From positions 1 to 48,046 of the forward strand of contig CACGNZ010000009.1 in the NCBI GenBank assembly GCA_902574475.1: DNA of 48,046 bases, read 5' to 3'. A program made the position numbers and the translations under genes. The notes beneath the pieces are model-generated. The model searched no databases, had not been told where the DNA came from, and saw only the letters and a program-made list of their open reading frames with translations. Positions 17,051-26,693 of this stretch are shown here, in pieces (positions within the stretch are counted from its first letter, which is position 1; every line of letters begins with the position of its first letter). This DNA comes from an uncultured Alphaproteobacteria bacterium (GTDB taxonomy: Bacteria > Pseudomonadota > Alphaproteobacteria > HIMB59 > GCA-002718135).

Positions 17051-18242
17051 CTTTTCTTGGAAAGTTAAAAAAACAAATAAAAATAATAAAGCAAGAACAG
17101 GAAGAATTTCTACACCACACGGTGATATAGAAACTCCAGCATTTATTTTTTGTGCAACAAAAGCTGCACTAAAATCTTTTACCACTTATGAAGCAAAAAA
17201 AAATAATACACAAATTATACTATCCAATACTTACCATTTAATGCTTCAGCCAGGTAGCGAACTAGTAGCTCAACATGGAGGTCTTCATAAATTTACGGGT
17301 TGGGATGGACCTATGTTAACAGATAGTGGTGGATTTCAAATTTTTTCTCTTGGACATGGCTCAGTTGCTGATGAAATAAAAGGGCGAAAAACAAATTCAA
17401 AAAATAAAAAAACTTTAATAAATCTGAATGAAGAAGGTGCATTATTTAAGTCTTACATAGATGGTTCTACTCATATGTTATCTCCTGAAAAATCAATAGA
17501 GGTTCAAAGAAATCTTGGAGCAGATTTCATCTTAGTTTTTGATGAATGCACTCCATATAATGTAGATAAAACATATACTTCTGCTTCTATGTTAAGAAGT
17601 CATAGATGGTCTTTAAGATCAATCAATGCGTTTAACTCTAAACTTAATTATAGTCCTAAAAATGGCTCAGCAGGTAGACAAGAAATGTATGGGATCATTC
17701 AAGGTGGGATTTACAAAGATTTAAGAGAAGAAAGCATTGAATTTAACACAGAAAAAATCAATACTTTTGGAATTGCTATTGGTGGTAGTTTAGGATCAAA
17801 TAAAGATGAAATGAAAGATATAGTTCATTTTACTTCTTCTAAATTAGATAATTCTCGTCCAGTACATTTGCTAGGTATTGGCGATCCAAGAGATATATGG
17901 GATTTTGTTGCAGATGGAATCGATACATTTGATTGTGTAAGCCCAACTAGAATTGCTAGACATGGATCAGCTTTAGTAAAAGGTAAACAGGGAAAAATAA
18001 ACTTAAAAAATGTTAAATATAAAAATAATTTAAACCCAATAGATAATGAGTGTAATTGCTATACTTGTAAGAACTTTACACTAGCATATTTATACCATCT
18101 TTTTTCTTCACAAGAATTACTAGGATTACAACTTCTAACTAATCATAATATATATTTTATGAATAATCTTATGAAAGAAGTTAGAAGCTCAATTGATAAT
18201 AATGATTTTGATAATGCAAAAAAGAAATGGTTCAATTCTTAA
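17043..18242 (+). CDS. tgt: tRNA-guanine transglycosylase, divergent queuine-type pocket
   Basis: About 399 residues. TGT motifs: [44 protein letters not shown], the nucleophile region TFDCVSPTR and the zinc site CNCYTC followed by His. It exchanges G34 in tRNAs with GUN anticodons. The loop that reads GGLAVGE in E. coli is GGSLGSN here (247-253), one residue shorter and with Gly where bacterial enzymes have the Val that excludes queuine. That resembles eukaryotic and chlamydial enzymes. I chose ATG 17043 (8-base overlap with the transporter) over the TTG at 17028. Confidence 0.94.
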   Translation: MTNFSWKVKKTNKNNKARTGRISTPHGDIETPAFIFCATKAALKSFTTYEAKKNNTQIILSNTYHLMLQPGSELVAQHGGLHKFTGWDGPMLTDSGGFQIFSLGHGSVADEIKGRKTNSKNKKTLINLNEEGALFKSYIDGSTHMLSPEKSIEVQRNLGADFILVFDECTPYNVDKTYTSASMLRSHRWSLRSINAFNSKLNYSPKNGSAGRQEMYGIIQGGIYKDLREESIEFNTEKINTFGIAIGGSLGSNKDEMKDIVHFTSSKLDNSRPVHLLGIGDPRDIWDFVADGIDTFDCVSPTRIARHGSALVKGKQGKINLKNVKYKNNLNPIDNECNCYTCKNFTLAYLYHLFSSQELLGLQLLTNHNIYFMNNLMKEVRSSIDNNDFDNAKKKWFNS

Positions 18243-20020
18243 TTATCTAAATGAAAAGTAGCAGATAACTGATTTAGTAATACTTCTCCTAACTGATCGA
18301 CATCCATTATTGTTACAGCCTTACTATAGTATCTTGAAACATCATGTCCAATTCCTATAGCAATTAATTCAATTTCATCTTTTTTTTCAATTTCACCAAT
18401 TATATCTCTCAAATTTTTTTCTAAATAATTACCTGGATTTACAGAAAGTGTTGAGTCATCAACTGGAGCACCATCACTTATAACAATAAGAATTTTTCTT
18501 TTTTCCTTACGAAAAGATAATCTATTATAAGCCCATGATAAAGCTTCTCCATCGACATTTTCCTTTAAAATTCCCTCTTTCAATAATAAGCCCAAATTTT
18601 TCTTTGATCTCCTCCATGGTGAGTCTGCAGATTTATAGATAATATGTCTTAGATCATTTAACCTGCCTGGATTAGAAGGCTTTCCATTTTTGATCCATTT
18701 TTCTCTAGAGTTACCTCCCTTCCAAGCTTTGGTTGTAAACCCTAATATTTCAGATTTAATTAAGCATCTTTCCAATGTTTTTGCTAAAATATCTGAACAA
18801 AGGGCTGCAACCGTAATTGGTCTGCCTCTCATTGAACCAGAATTATCAATTAGAAGACTCACAATAGTATCTTTAAATTCAACTTCCTTTTCTATTTTGT
18901 AGCTTAATTTATTATTTGGATTAGCAATAATTTTAGCTAATCTTGATGTATCAAGAAAACCCTCTTCCATATTAAAATCCCAATGACGATTTTGCTGAGC
19001 TAAAAGTTTTCTTTGCAGTCTATTGGCAATTTTAACAATTAAAGGTTGAAAAGAAAATACTTGTTGATCAAGACTTCTTCTAAGTTTCTCTAATTCTTTG
19101 ATATCACAAAGTTCTTCAGCATTAATAATTTCATCAAAATTATAATCAAAAACTTTATAATTCTCTAAATTCTCTAAAATTTTTTTATCTGGTAAATAAT
19201 CTAGTTCATTATCTCCACTTTCTTCTCCCATATCATCATTTTCTTCTAATGAAACTGACTGCTCAACAGTTGTTTCACTTGTTTGCATTTCAATATTTGA
19301 CTCAGTTTGTTCATCATTTTTTTGTTCATCATTATTTTCATTTTCATTATCTTGATCTTCATCGTTTTGATTAATATCTTCGTTATGAGTATTGTTCACG
19401 CTGTTATTAAGTAATCCAAGTTCATCTAGTTTTTCAACTATTGTAGATGTATATTTTTCTTGATCATTTAGACATTTCTTTAAATCTTTAAAAAAGTTTG
19501 AATAATCTTTTTTTAATTTTTCTTTTACAATATTTTTAAAACTAATATTATTTTCACCTAAATCCACGCCAACAATTTCTTCAAATGCTACGTTTTTAAA
19601 TGCTTTAATTAATAAATTTTGATCTTTTTTAGTATTTCCAATTTTAAGATCTCTTATATACTTATTCTTTAAATTTTTTTGTATTCCCTTGAATTCATTA
19701 CTACCAATGGCTTCTACTCGTGCCTGCTCTAAAACATTAATTATTTGGTTTGATAATTCATCTTGATTTAAGAAGTTTTGGTGTATATCTTTTGAATGCA
19801 ATCTGAATTCAAGCGCAAAAGAGTCCGCTTCAGCTCTTAGATATTCTAAATTATTTTTAAAATTTTCAATTTTTGGTTCAGTTAAATTTATTGTGTTACC
19901 AATTATTGAAGGATTTTCTTTAACAAAATTAATCTCTATATCCTCTTTTTTTCCTATAGATTTTATTGTTGAACTTAATGACTTTTTAAAATCTTCAATA
20001 ATTTCACTATTCTTTGACAT
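18239..20020 (-). CDS. cobT: CobT-type cobaltochelatase subunit (VWA domain)
   Basis: 593 residues. An N-terminal helical domain is followed by a very acidic Asn/Asp/Glu/Gln-rich linker at about 208-280, a middle domain, and a C-terminal von Willebrand A domain with the metal site DNSGSM (392-397). [13 protein letters not shown] comes later. CobT works with the AAA+ CobS and with CobN in aerobic cobalt insertion. No cobN or other cobalamin gene is in view, and CobST pairs occur in many alphaproteobacteria without B12 synthesis, so the actual job may differ. It overlaps cobS by 14 bases and tgt by 4. Confidence 0.9.
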   Translation of the reverse strand: MSKNSEIIEDFKKSLSSTIKSIGKKEDIEINFVKENPSIIGNTINLTEPKIENFKNNLEYLRAEADSFALEFRLHSKDIHQNFLNQDELSNQIINVLEQARVEAIGSNEFKGIQKNLKNKYIRDLKIGNTKKDQNLLIKAFKNVAFEEIVGVDLGENNISFKNIVKEKLKKDYSNFFKDLKKCLNDQEKYTSTIVEKLDELGLLNNSVNNTHNEDINQNDEDQDNENENNDEQKNDEQTESNIEMQTSETTVEQSVSLEENDDMGEESGDNELDYLPDKKILENLENYKVFDYNFDEIINAEELCDIKELEKLRRSLDQQVFSFQPLIVKIANRLQRKLLAQQNRHWDFNMEEGFLDTSRLAKIIANPNNKLSYKIEKEVEFKDTIVSLLIDNSGSMRGRPITVAALCSDILAKTLERCLIKSEILGFTTKAWKGGNSREKWIKNGKPSNPGRLNDLRHIIYKSADSPWRRSKKNLGLLLKEGILKENVDGEALSWAYNRLSFRKEKRKILIVISDGAPVDDSTLSVNPGNYLEKNLRDIIGEIEKKDEIELIAIGIGHDVSRYYSKAVTIMDVDQLGEVLLNQLSATFHLDN

Positions 20021-20990
20021 TAGCTACTTTGGCATCAGTAATATCAATTCCAAATGATCTTTGAAAATATTCTTGTAATATAGATCTTTCCATTTCATCA
20101 CATCTATTTAAAAAAGATAGTTTAAAAGAATATTCAATATCATTAAATAGAAGGTAGTTTTCTGCCCAAGTCAATACAGTTCTTGGGCTCATAACAGTTG
20201 AAATATCACCGTTAATAAATCCTGATCTCGAAAGATCTGCAGTAGCTACCATACATTTAACAATATCTTTGCCATCCTTATTATTAAGTTTTTTTATTTT
20301 ACTTAAAATAATATTTATCTCTTGATCATTACTTAGATAATTCAATGTTGATACAATATTCCACCTATCCATCTGACCTTGGTTTATTTGTTGAGTTCCA
20401 TGATACAAACCAGATGTATCACCAAGACCAACGGTGTTAGCTGTAGCAAACAATCTAAAAAATTTGTGGGGTTTAATTACTCTTGATTGATCAAGTAAAG
20501 TTAATTTACCCTCTGACTCTAGAATACGTTGAATAACAAACATTACATCTGGTCTGCCTGCATCATACTCATCAAAGACTAAAGCTACTGGATTTTTGTA
20601 CGACCAAGGTAGTATACCATCTTGAAACTCTGTTACTTGTTTATTATCTTTAAGAATAATTGCATCTTTGCCGATTAAATCTATTCTGCTGATATGACTA
20701 TCTAGATTAATTCTTATGCATGGCCAGTTAAGTCTGGCAGCTACTTGTTCAATATGAGTAGATTTACCTGTACCATGATATCCTTGTATAAGTACTCTTC
20801 TATTAGATGAAAAACCAGCAAGTATTGAAAGTGTTGTTGCTGGATCAAATATATATGTTTGATCAATTTCTGGAACATGTTCATTCTTATCTTTAAATTT
20901 AAAAATATCAAACTCACAGGAAACTCCAAATAATTCTTTAGGATCGATTTTAATACTAGGAGATATTTCTATATTGTTTTTATCTGTCAT
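20007..20990 (-). CDS. cobS: CobS-type cobaltochelatase AAA+ ATPase
   Basis: 327 residues, MoxR-related AAA+ fold. The Walker A motif GYHGTGKS is at 70-77, Walker B ALVFDE ends at 141, followed by a sensor-like [11 protein letters not shown]. It probably forms a hexameric ring that works on CobT. The stop overlaps the CobT start, and its own start overlaps the upstream J-domain gene by 11 bases, so dnaJ-like, cobS and cobT form one translationally linked unit. Confidence 0.92.
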   Translation of the reverse strand: MTDKNNIEISPSIKIDPKELFGVSCEFDIFKFKDKNEHVPEIDQTYIFDPATTLSILAGFSSNRRVLIQGYHGTGKSTHIEQVAARLNWPCIRINLDSHISRIDLIGKDAIILKDNKQVTEFQDGILPWSYKNPVALVFDEYDAGRPDVMFVIQRILESEGKLTLLDQSRVIKPHKFFRLFATANTVGLGDTSGLYHGTQQINQGQMDRWNIVSTLNYLSNDQEINIILSKIKKLNNKDGKDIVKCMVATADLSRSGFINGDISTVMSPRTVLTWAENYLLFNDIEYSFKLSFLNRCDEMERSILQEYFQRSFGIDITDAKVANVKE

Positions 20991-21576
20991 TTTTAAATTT
21001 TTTTAAAAGTATTCTGTATGAACTATTTATTTCCTTAAATTTTTCTTCAGCTTTTTTATCATTACCATTTACATCAGGGTGAAAAATTTTCACTAGTTTT
21101 TTATAAGTTTTTTTAATTTTGTCTAATGATAAAGGAAGTTCTAGATTGAATATTGACAAAGCTATATTTTCTTCTTTTGTTAGATTTTCATCAACAAGCT
21201 TATTTCTGAAGTAATTATTCTCTCGTTCATTTGGATTTAAGTCATTTGTTTCTTCATTAAAAAAATTGTTAATTTGATCCATTACCTTATTATAGTTTCC
21301 TTTCAAAGGCCAAGATGGTCTATTCCAAATTATGTCTTCTCTCATTGAATTTTCAATTTCATTAACTGATAATCCCTTGTAAAAATCCCATGATTTGTTG
21401 TACTCTTTAATATGCTCTAAACAAAAAAAATAATACTGATTTAATAACAACCTGGATTTTGGAGCTTTAAATTTTCCTTCATCATTACAGTCATTTTTGT
21501 CACATTTCCTAAAAAAAGTTTTTTCCCAAGAAAGATTATTTTTGTTAATATCTATTTTATGTTTTCCCATAGGCAT
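20980..21576 (-). CDS. J-domain protein with N-terminal cysteine region
   Basis: About 198 residues from the ATG at 21576. The N-terminal part has Cys25, Cys30, Cys52 and His55 in a conserved-looking CLEH context (possible zinc site) and WDFYKGLS. The C-terminal part is a J-domain with HPD at 166-168, which would stimulate an Hsp70 ATPase. The J-domain at the C-terminus differs from DnaJ itself. I rejected the longer upstream start because it would run into bolA. It precedes cobS-cobT and is divergent from bolA with 17 bases between. Confidence 0.85.
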   Translation of the reverse strand: MPMGKHKIDINKNNLSWEKTFFRKCDKNDCNDEGKFKAPKSRLLLNQYYFFCLEHIKEYNKSWDFYKGLSVNEIENSMREDIIWNRPSWPLKGNYNKVMDQINNFFNEETNDLNPNERENNYFRNKLVDENLTKEENIALSIFNLELPLSLDKIKKTYKKLVKIFHPDVNGNDKKAEEKFKEINSSYRILLKKFKNDR

Positions 21577-21593
21577 TATATAGTTTAAAAATA

Positions 21594-21848
21594 ATGAATC
21601 GTAAGCAAAGAATTGATACAATATTATCAAAAAAATTTAATGATTTTTTATTAGAAATTATTGACAATTCAAATTTACATAAAGGGCATAACAATTTTAC
21701 AGGTAATGATGAAACACACATTAAAATTATTTTAACAAAAAAAAATAAAATACCAACAAATAAATTAAATACACATAGAATTATAAATAATTTACTCGAA
21801 GAAGAATTTAAAAGTGGACTTCATTCTTTAGAGATAAAAATTAAGTAA
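21594..21848 (+). CDS. BolA family protein
   Basis: 84 residues with the BolA fold pattern: short N-terminal helix RIDTILSKKF, a strand with DNSNLHKGH, then ETHIKIILTKK and THRIINNLLEEEFKSGLHSLEIKIK. The conserved HKGH histidine can ligate a 2Fe-2S cluster shared with a monothiol glutaredoxin. BolA proteins act in iron-sulfur trafficking. It is a single-gene unit, divergent from the J-domain gene and overlapping the convergent CorC-like gene by 8 bases. Confidence 0.92.
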   Translation: MNRKQRIDTILSKKFNDFLLEIIDNSNLHKGHNNFTGNDETHIKIILTKKNKIPTNKLNTHRIINNLLEEEFKSGLHSLEIKIK

Positions 21849-23088
21849 TTTTAGAAATTTCAACTTTTGATATTTGTTTTTTTGAATGTGATAAAATTTT
21901 GTATGTAAAAAAATTATCCTTATATGACTCACCGTATGAAGGTATTTTTTTTGACATATCTAAAATATATCCTGCTATGGTTGATGACTCAACTTCTGGC
22001 GGATCTAAATCAAAACTTTTGTATAGATCTCTAATATTTTTTTCTCCATTAATTATTACTTTACCATAGTTATTAACTTTAAAATCACTTTCAGGCATAT
22101 CAATTTCATCTACTATTTCACCAACTATTTCTTCAATTATATCTTCCAATGTTATTAACCCCAATAATTCACCAAATTCATCTACAACAAAAGCTAAATG
22201 TTCTTTTCTTTTTTTAAACTCAACTAGTTGTTCTAATAGATTTGTTGTTTCAGGAATAAACCAAGGATTAGTAATTTTATCAAAAATAATTTCTTTTGAT
22301 TCTTTGTGATTTTTTAAACCTATATTTAAAGTTCTAACATTTAGCAAACCTATTATATTTTCAGGATTATCTTTCCAAAATGGTATACGAGTGTACCTAG
22401 AATTATTAATTTTCTTAATAATTTCATCTGTATCAATAGATGCATCTATTGAGTAAATATTTTTTCTATGGGTAAAAATTTCTTCAACAGTTATATCGTT
22501 TAACTGCAATATGCTTTGTAACATATCTTTTTCTTCTTCGTAATCTGGATTAGAAGTTTTATAAAGATCAATTACTCCCTTTAATTCTTCTTCTGATTGA
22601 ATATCTTTATTTTTTACATCATTATCATTATTTCTAAAAAGTAATCTTACTATTAAATTTATTACAAATACAAAAATAAATAAGATTTTATTTAAATAAA
22701 AAATAATAGGAGAAATTAATAAAGCAGTTCTATTTGGTCTATTAATTGCATAAGTTTTAGGTAGAACTTCAGCAAATATTACAATTACAACTGTCATAAT
22801 TAAAGTTGCATAGAAAATACCTTCCACTCCAAAAAGATCATAGAAAAATGCGGTAGCTAAAGAAGATGCTAGTATATTAACTAAGTTATTTGATAGAAGT
22901 AAAGTTGATATTACATTGTCTTTCTTATCTAATAGATCAAGAACATATAATGCTCTTTTACTTCCCTTTTTTTTCTTATAAAGAATTCTTGCTTTTGAAG
23001 TTGCGGTTATTGCAGTTTCAGATCCCGATAAAAAACCTGAAAGAATTACAAGGATTATTAGTAAAAATAAAAGAAATAGACTAGTCAT
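21841..23088 (-). CDS. CNNM/CorC-HlyC family membrane protein with CBS domains
   Basis: 415 residues. An N-terminal CNNM domain with about four helices (SGFLSGSETAITATSKAR start, PKTYAINRPN) is followed by two CBS domains (TVEEIFTHRKNIYSID; FVVDEFGELLGLITLEDIIEEIVGEIVDE) and a C-terminal CorC_HlyC transporter-associated domain (GYILDMSKKIPSYGE). The family is linked to magnesium or sodium-coupled divalent cation transport. The start abuts the aroB stop directly. Confidence 0.92.
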   Translation of the reverse strand: MTSLFLLFLLIILVILSGFLSGSETAITATSKARILYKKKKGSKRALYVLDLLDKKDNVISTLLLSNNLVNILASSLATAFFYDLFGVEGIFYATLIMTVVIVIFAEVLPKTYAINRPNRTALLISPIIFYLNKILFIFVFVINLIVRLLFRNNDNDVKNKDIQSEEELKGVIDLYKTSNPDYEEEKDMLQSILQLNDITVEEIFTHRKNIYSIDASIDTDEIIKKINNSRYTRIPFWKDNPENIIGLLNVRTLNIGLKNHKESKEIIFDKITNPWFIPETTNLLEQLVEFKKRKEHLAFVVDEFGELLGLITLEDIIEEIVGEIVDEIDMPESDFKVNNYGKVIINGEKNIRDLYKSFDLDPPEVESSTIAGYILDMSKKIPSYGESYKDNFFTYKILSHSKKQISKVEISKIT

Positions 23089-24156
23089 TTAAATATTTTG
23101 TAAAATTTTATAAACTTTATTTTTATCCAATTTTTTGTAAAAAATTGAACTTCCAATTTTATCTATGAGAGAAAAATTAATATTATTAAAAAAATTTTTT
23201 TTATCTTTGGTTATTTTTTTTATTAATAATTTATCTTTTAATATTTTATCATAAATTTTAAGTCTACAATTTTTAAAATGTATTATAATTCTTTCTAACT
23301 CTTTAGATGATAGCAACCCAAGATTATTTGATATTTTTGCTTCAGTGATCATTCCTATAGAAATTGCTTCTCCATGATTAAATTTTTTATAATTATAATG
23401 ACTTTCTATTGCATGACCAATTGTATGCCCAAAATTTAACATTGCTCTTGAATTTTTACTCATTAAAATTTCTTTTTCATCTTTTCTAACATAAAAAATT
23501 TTAATCATAATTGATTTATAAATAGCTTTTTCTAAAATAGATTTATTTAAATCAATTAATTTATTTGAATTTTTTTCTAACCAACAAAAAAATGAATAAT
23601 CATTGATTAAAGCATGTTTTATAATTTCTGCATATCCCGCTCTTATCTCTTTTTGAGGTAAACTTTTTAAAATAGAAATATCAATTAATACCTTTTTTGG
23701 TTGATAGAAAGTTCCAAGTAAATTTTTTCCATAAATTGTATTAATTCCATTTTTACCTCCTATAGAACTATCTACTTGAGATAAAAGTGTTGAGGGGATT
23801 AGATAGAATTCTAAACCTCTTAAAACTGTACTTGCAACAAAACCAACTAAATCACCTAATGTTCCACCTCCAATCGCAATAATTGTAGATTTTCTATTTA
23901 TATTATTTTTTATTAGTTTTTCAGCAAGATATTTATATGAAGCTAGTGTTTTTACTTTTTCTCCACATTGTATAGAAATAATTTTAATGTTTTTTTCTTT
24001 ATTTAAATTTAAATATTTTTTAACTTTTGAATCAACAACACAAAAAACTTTTTCTTTTTTTTTCGATATATTTTTAATAAAATGAGATGCATAATTATTC
24101 TTTATTAATATCGATGTATTTAATTTTTTGTCTTTTATGAATGATTTATTTTGCAT
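23089..24156 (-). CDS. aroB: 3-dehydroquinate synthase
   Basis: 355 residues. NAD-binding GGGTLGDLVGFVASTVLRG, the substrate region PSTLLSQVDSSIGGKNGIN and metal ligands in NFGHTIGHAIESHY are all present. It makes the shikimate ring from DAHP. It overlaps aroK by 11 bases, giving the usual aroK-aroB pair of alphaproteobacteria. The gene is very rich in Lys, Ile and Asn codons, more AT-biased than cobS nearby. Confidence 0.95.
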   Translation of the reverse strand: MQNKSFIKDKKLNTSILIKNNYASHFIKNISKKKEKVFCVVDSKVKKYLNLNKEKNIKIISIQCGEKVKTLASYKYLAEKLIKNNINRKSTIIAIGGGTLGDLVGFVASTVLRGLEFYLIPSTLLSQVDSSIGGKNGINTIYGKNLLGTFYQPKKVLIDISILKSLPQKEIRAGYAEIIKHALINDYSFFCWLEKNSNKLIDLNKSILEKAIYKSIMIKIFYVRKDEKEILMSKNSRAMLNFGHTIGHAIESHYNYKKFNHGEAISIGMITEAKISNNLGLLSSKELERIIIHFKNCRLKIYDKILKDKLLIKKITKDKKNFFNNINFSLIDKIGSSIFYKKLDKNKVYKILQNI

Positions 24157-24682
24157 ATGAGTTAAGTTTAGTTTTAATAATTTCTAATACGTGAGATTTA
24201 TCTTTATCATTATTTACTATAAAATCGGCTTTTTCATAAAATTCACGTCTATCATTATATAGATTTTCTAAAATCTCCTTCTTTTTTGGTTGTTGATTTA
24301 ATAGAGGTCTTTTTTTTGATGATTTTAATCTATTTAGTAAAATTTTTAGTTTAACTTGTAGATAAATTGAATAAGAATACTCTTGAATTGCTTTTCTAAT
24401 TTTTATATTAATTATACTTCCGCCTCCTAAAGAAATTACACAATTATTCTTAGTTAATAATTCTAAACAAATTTTTTCTTCAATATTTCGAAAATACTTT
24501 TCACCTTCCTCTTTAAAGATAGAGTTTATACTTTTTTTAGTTTTTAGTTCAATTTCTTTATCAATATCATAATATTTTAGATTTAAATAATTACTCAAAT
24601 CCTTTCCAATTATAGATTTTCCAGAGCCCATATGGCCCATAATACAAATATTTTTCTTTTTAATATCAGTTAGATCAAACAT
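24146..24682 (-). CDS. aroK: Shikimate kinase
   Basis: About 178 residues. The Walker A motif GHMGSGKS is near the N-terminus, followed by DIDKEIE, FRNIEEKICLELL, SLGGGSI and KKRPLL, all shikimate kinase marks. It phosphorylates shikimate. A TTG at 24709 would extend it by 9 residues; I prefer the ATG at 24682. It is divergent from a small membrane-protein gene. Confidence 0.94.
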   Translation of the reverse strand: MFDLTDIKKKNICIMGHMGSGKSIIGKDLSNYLNLKYYDIDKEIELKTKKSINSIFKEEGEKYFRNIEEKICLELLTKNNCVISLGGGSIINIKIRKAIQEYSYSIYLQVKLKILLNRLKSSKKRPLLNQQPKKKEILENLYNDRREFYEKADFIVNNDKDKSHVLEIIKTKLNSYAK

Positions 24683-24780
24683 TTTATAATTATTTCTTAT
24701 TCTTGACAAATTTTTGTTGAAATTAGAAAAAACTTAAAAAAATGGTAAAAACGTATATTAGTCATTTTTTATTAGCATAT

Positions 24781-24909
24781 ATGAATAATAGATACATTAT
24801 ATATTTTTTTGTAATACTAACAATAATCGTTTTTACAGTATTATACATGATTGAAATTCCTTCACCATCAGTAATTGTAAATGAAAAATATACTCTAATC
24901 CCAAAATGA
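24781..24909 (+). CDS. Small single-helix membrane protein (42 residues)
   Basis: ATG 24781 to TGA 24907-24909, 42 residues: a hydrophobic helix (YIIYFFVILTIIVFTVLY) followed by a short tail EIPSPSVIVNEKYTLIP. The TGA overlaps the ATG of the next gene (ATGA), strong support that it is translated. The Ile-Pro-x-Pro-Ser tail after one helix recalls small conserved alphaproteobacterial proteins with an IPAP...IP tail. An in-frame ATG at 24742 would add 13 residues. Function unknown; it may partner the coupled secreted protein. Confidence 0.75.
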   Translation: MNNRYIIYFFVILTIIVFTVLYMIEIPSPSVIVNEKYTLIPK

Positions 24910-26693
24910 AATTTTTCTATATTATCATATTTTTTTTTATCTCAAACTTAGTATCTGCTAATGAGGATGACAATAGTGGGGTAGAAATAATTAATTTATA
25001 TGAAACTAAGAGTTTAGACCAAATGGTCTTAGAGAATCTCAATGTTGAAGGAGATATTGAAATTGAAGAGGGTAGTAATGACATAGAGAGTGTAATTAAA
25101 AGTACTGTAGATTCTGAGCAAAACGACAATAACGAGCAAGAGGTAAAGCAAATTGAAATTATAAAAGATAATTTCATTTTCAAAAATAAAGTAAAAGATT
25201 TAAAAAATTATTTTGATAATCTTCAAAAAATTAATTCTAAAACATTACAAAAACAAATAATTGAAGTTTTAGAAAATCTTCAGATAGATTTAGAAATTGA
25301 ACAAGATCAAGAAATTTTTTTCTTAATTGTTAATTACTTTAAATCTATTGGTCAAATTAATAAATCATATGATTTAATAGAAAAATATGAATTAAGTGAT
25401 GATAAAAATTATAATTTTTATACTGGAATTAAATTAAATTATCTTTTATCAACTTATCAATTAAATGAAGCTTGCAACTTTAAAGAAGAATTAAATTCAA
25501 ATTTAAAATTAGATTATTTCTTTTTGGAAAAACTTGACATATTTTGTTTGATATTAAATGATAATCTTTCAGAAGCTAGTTTGTTAAATTCTATTCTTAT
25601 TGAATCAGAAAACAATCTGGATAATCACTATCAATATTTATTTTCACTTATAACCAATTCACAAGATCAATTAAGTAATGAAAAACAAAATAACAATTTT
25701 GGAATTAATTCAGAATTAATTTTTTTATATAGTGCAATGACTAGGATTGCGGAACTTCCTTTTTCACATGAATTTTATGAAATTGATAAAAAAAATCTAT
25801 CAATACCTATAATTTTAAATCAGGCTTCACCTATTGATTTAAGAATTAAAGCAGCAAATGATAGTTTTTTAGAAAATTTAATTACCGTAAACAGTTTAGC
25901 TGCGTTATATATGTCTGCTGACTTTAATTCAGATCAGTTAAATAACCCTAAAGAAACGATAGACTCATTTTCAGATAATAATGAATTGAGTATGGCTTTT
26001 CTATATCAGTTGGTAAATATTCAAATCTTTCCAGATGATAGGTTAAATGCTTTAATTCAATTTTGGGACTTTGCAAAAAATAATAATTTAGAGGAAATTG
26101 CATATAAATTATCAATTAATATGTTGAGTTCTATCGATGCTACCTCAGATAATATAGTATATGGAACACAAATAGCTTCAGCGTATATTTTTAATAATGA
26201 TTTTGATAGTGCAATTAAATGGATAGAATTATATGAAAACGCAAAAGAAATAGATTCTAAAAGTATTTACACTAGGATTTTATTAGATTTGTATTCTTCT
26301 AATGATCTTAAAACGTTTATAAATTCAATCAATTTAACTTTAAATACTTACACTTATGATCAAGATAATAAAAATGCTGAATTACTTTTTGTTTTAAAAT
26401 CTGTAATGAATTTAGATATTAACTCTGATACAAATATAGATTTAGATAATATTTTTGATATTAGATCAATGCCATCAATTTTTCTACTTAATGAAATAAG
26501 TAATAGCATTGTAAAAAATGATGATGAAAAATTCCTTTTTTATTCATTAATTTCTATAAATGATAGAGATTGGAACAATATACATCCAGAACATCTTAAG
26601 TTAATACTTAATGGTTATCTCAAATACAAAGATGGAGAGCTTTTTAGAAATTTAATTCTAGAGATTTTTAAGAATTATAAATTCATAATATGA
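24906..26693 (+). CDS. Secreted helical-repeat protein of unknown function
   Basis: 595 residues with a clear signal peptide (MKFFYIIIFFFISNLVSA, cut before NEDD), then an acidic low-complexity stretch to about residue 80 and a long all-helical body resembling degenerate TPR-like repeats (for example YDLIEKYELSDDKNYNFYTG, DSAIKWIELYENAKEID). It is probably periplasmic. It is coupled by 4-base ATGA overlaps to the small membrane protein before it and to accA after it, so the three are co-translated. I do not recognise a named family. Confidence 0.75.
   Translation: MKFFYIIIFFFISNLVSANEDDNSGVEIINLYETKSLDQMVLENLNVEGDIEIEEGSNDIESVIKSTVDSEQNDNNEQEVKQIEIIKDNFIFKNKVKDLKNYFDNLQKINSKTLQKQIIEVLENLQIDLEIEQDQEIFFLIVNYFKSIGQINKSYDLIEKYELSDDKNYNFYTGIKLNYLLSTYQLNEACNFKEELNSNLKLDYFFLEKLDIFCLILNDNLSEASLLNSILIESENNLDNHYQYLFSLITNSQDQLSNEKQNNNFGINSELIFLYSAMTRIAELPFSHEFYEIDKKNLSIPIILNQASPIDLRIKAANDSFLENLITVNSLAALYMSADFNSDQLNNPKETIDSFSDNNELSMAFLYQLVNIQIFPDDRLNALIQFWDFAKNNNLEEIAYKLSINMLSSIDATSDNIVYGTQIASAYIFNNDFDSAIKWIELYENAKEIDSKSIYTRILLDLYSSNDLKTFINSINLTLNTYTYDQDNKNAELLFVLKSVMNLDINSDTNIDLDNIFDIRSMPSIFLLNEISNSIVKNDDEKFLFYSLISINDRDWNNIHPEHLKLILNGYLKYKDGELFRNLILEIFKNYKFII

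Noticed and set aside
19180-19400. Asp/Glu/Asn-rich repeat-like stretch in cobT as a possible sequence repeat or assembly artefact
   Set aside because: An acidic low-complexity linker is normal in CobT; codons vary between repeats, so it is not a DNA repeat array.
21577-21630. Upstream start for the J-domain gene giving a hydrophobic 18-residue extension
   Set aside because: It would overlap the divergent bolA start and the added residues do not resemble the family; the ATG at 21576 is better.
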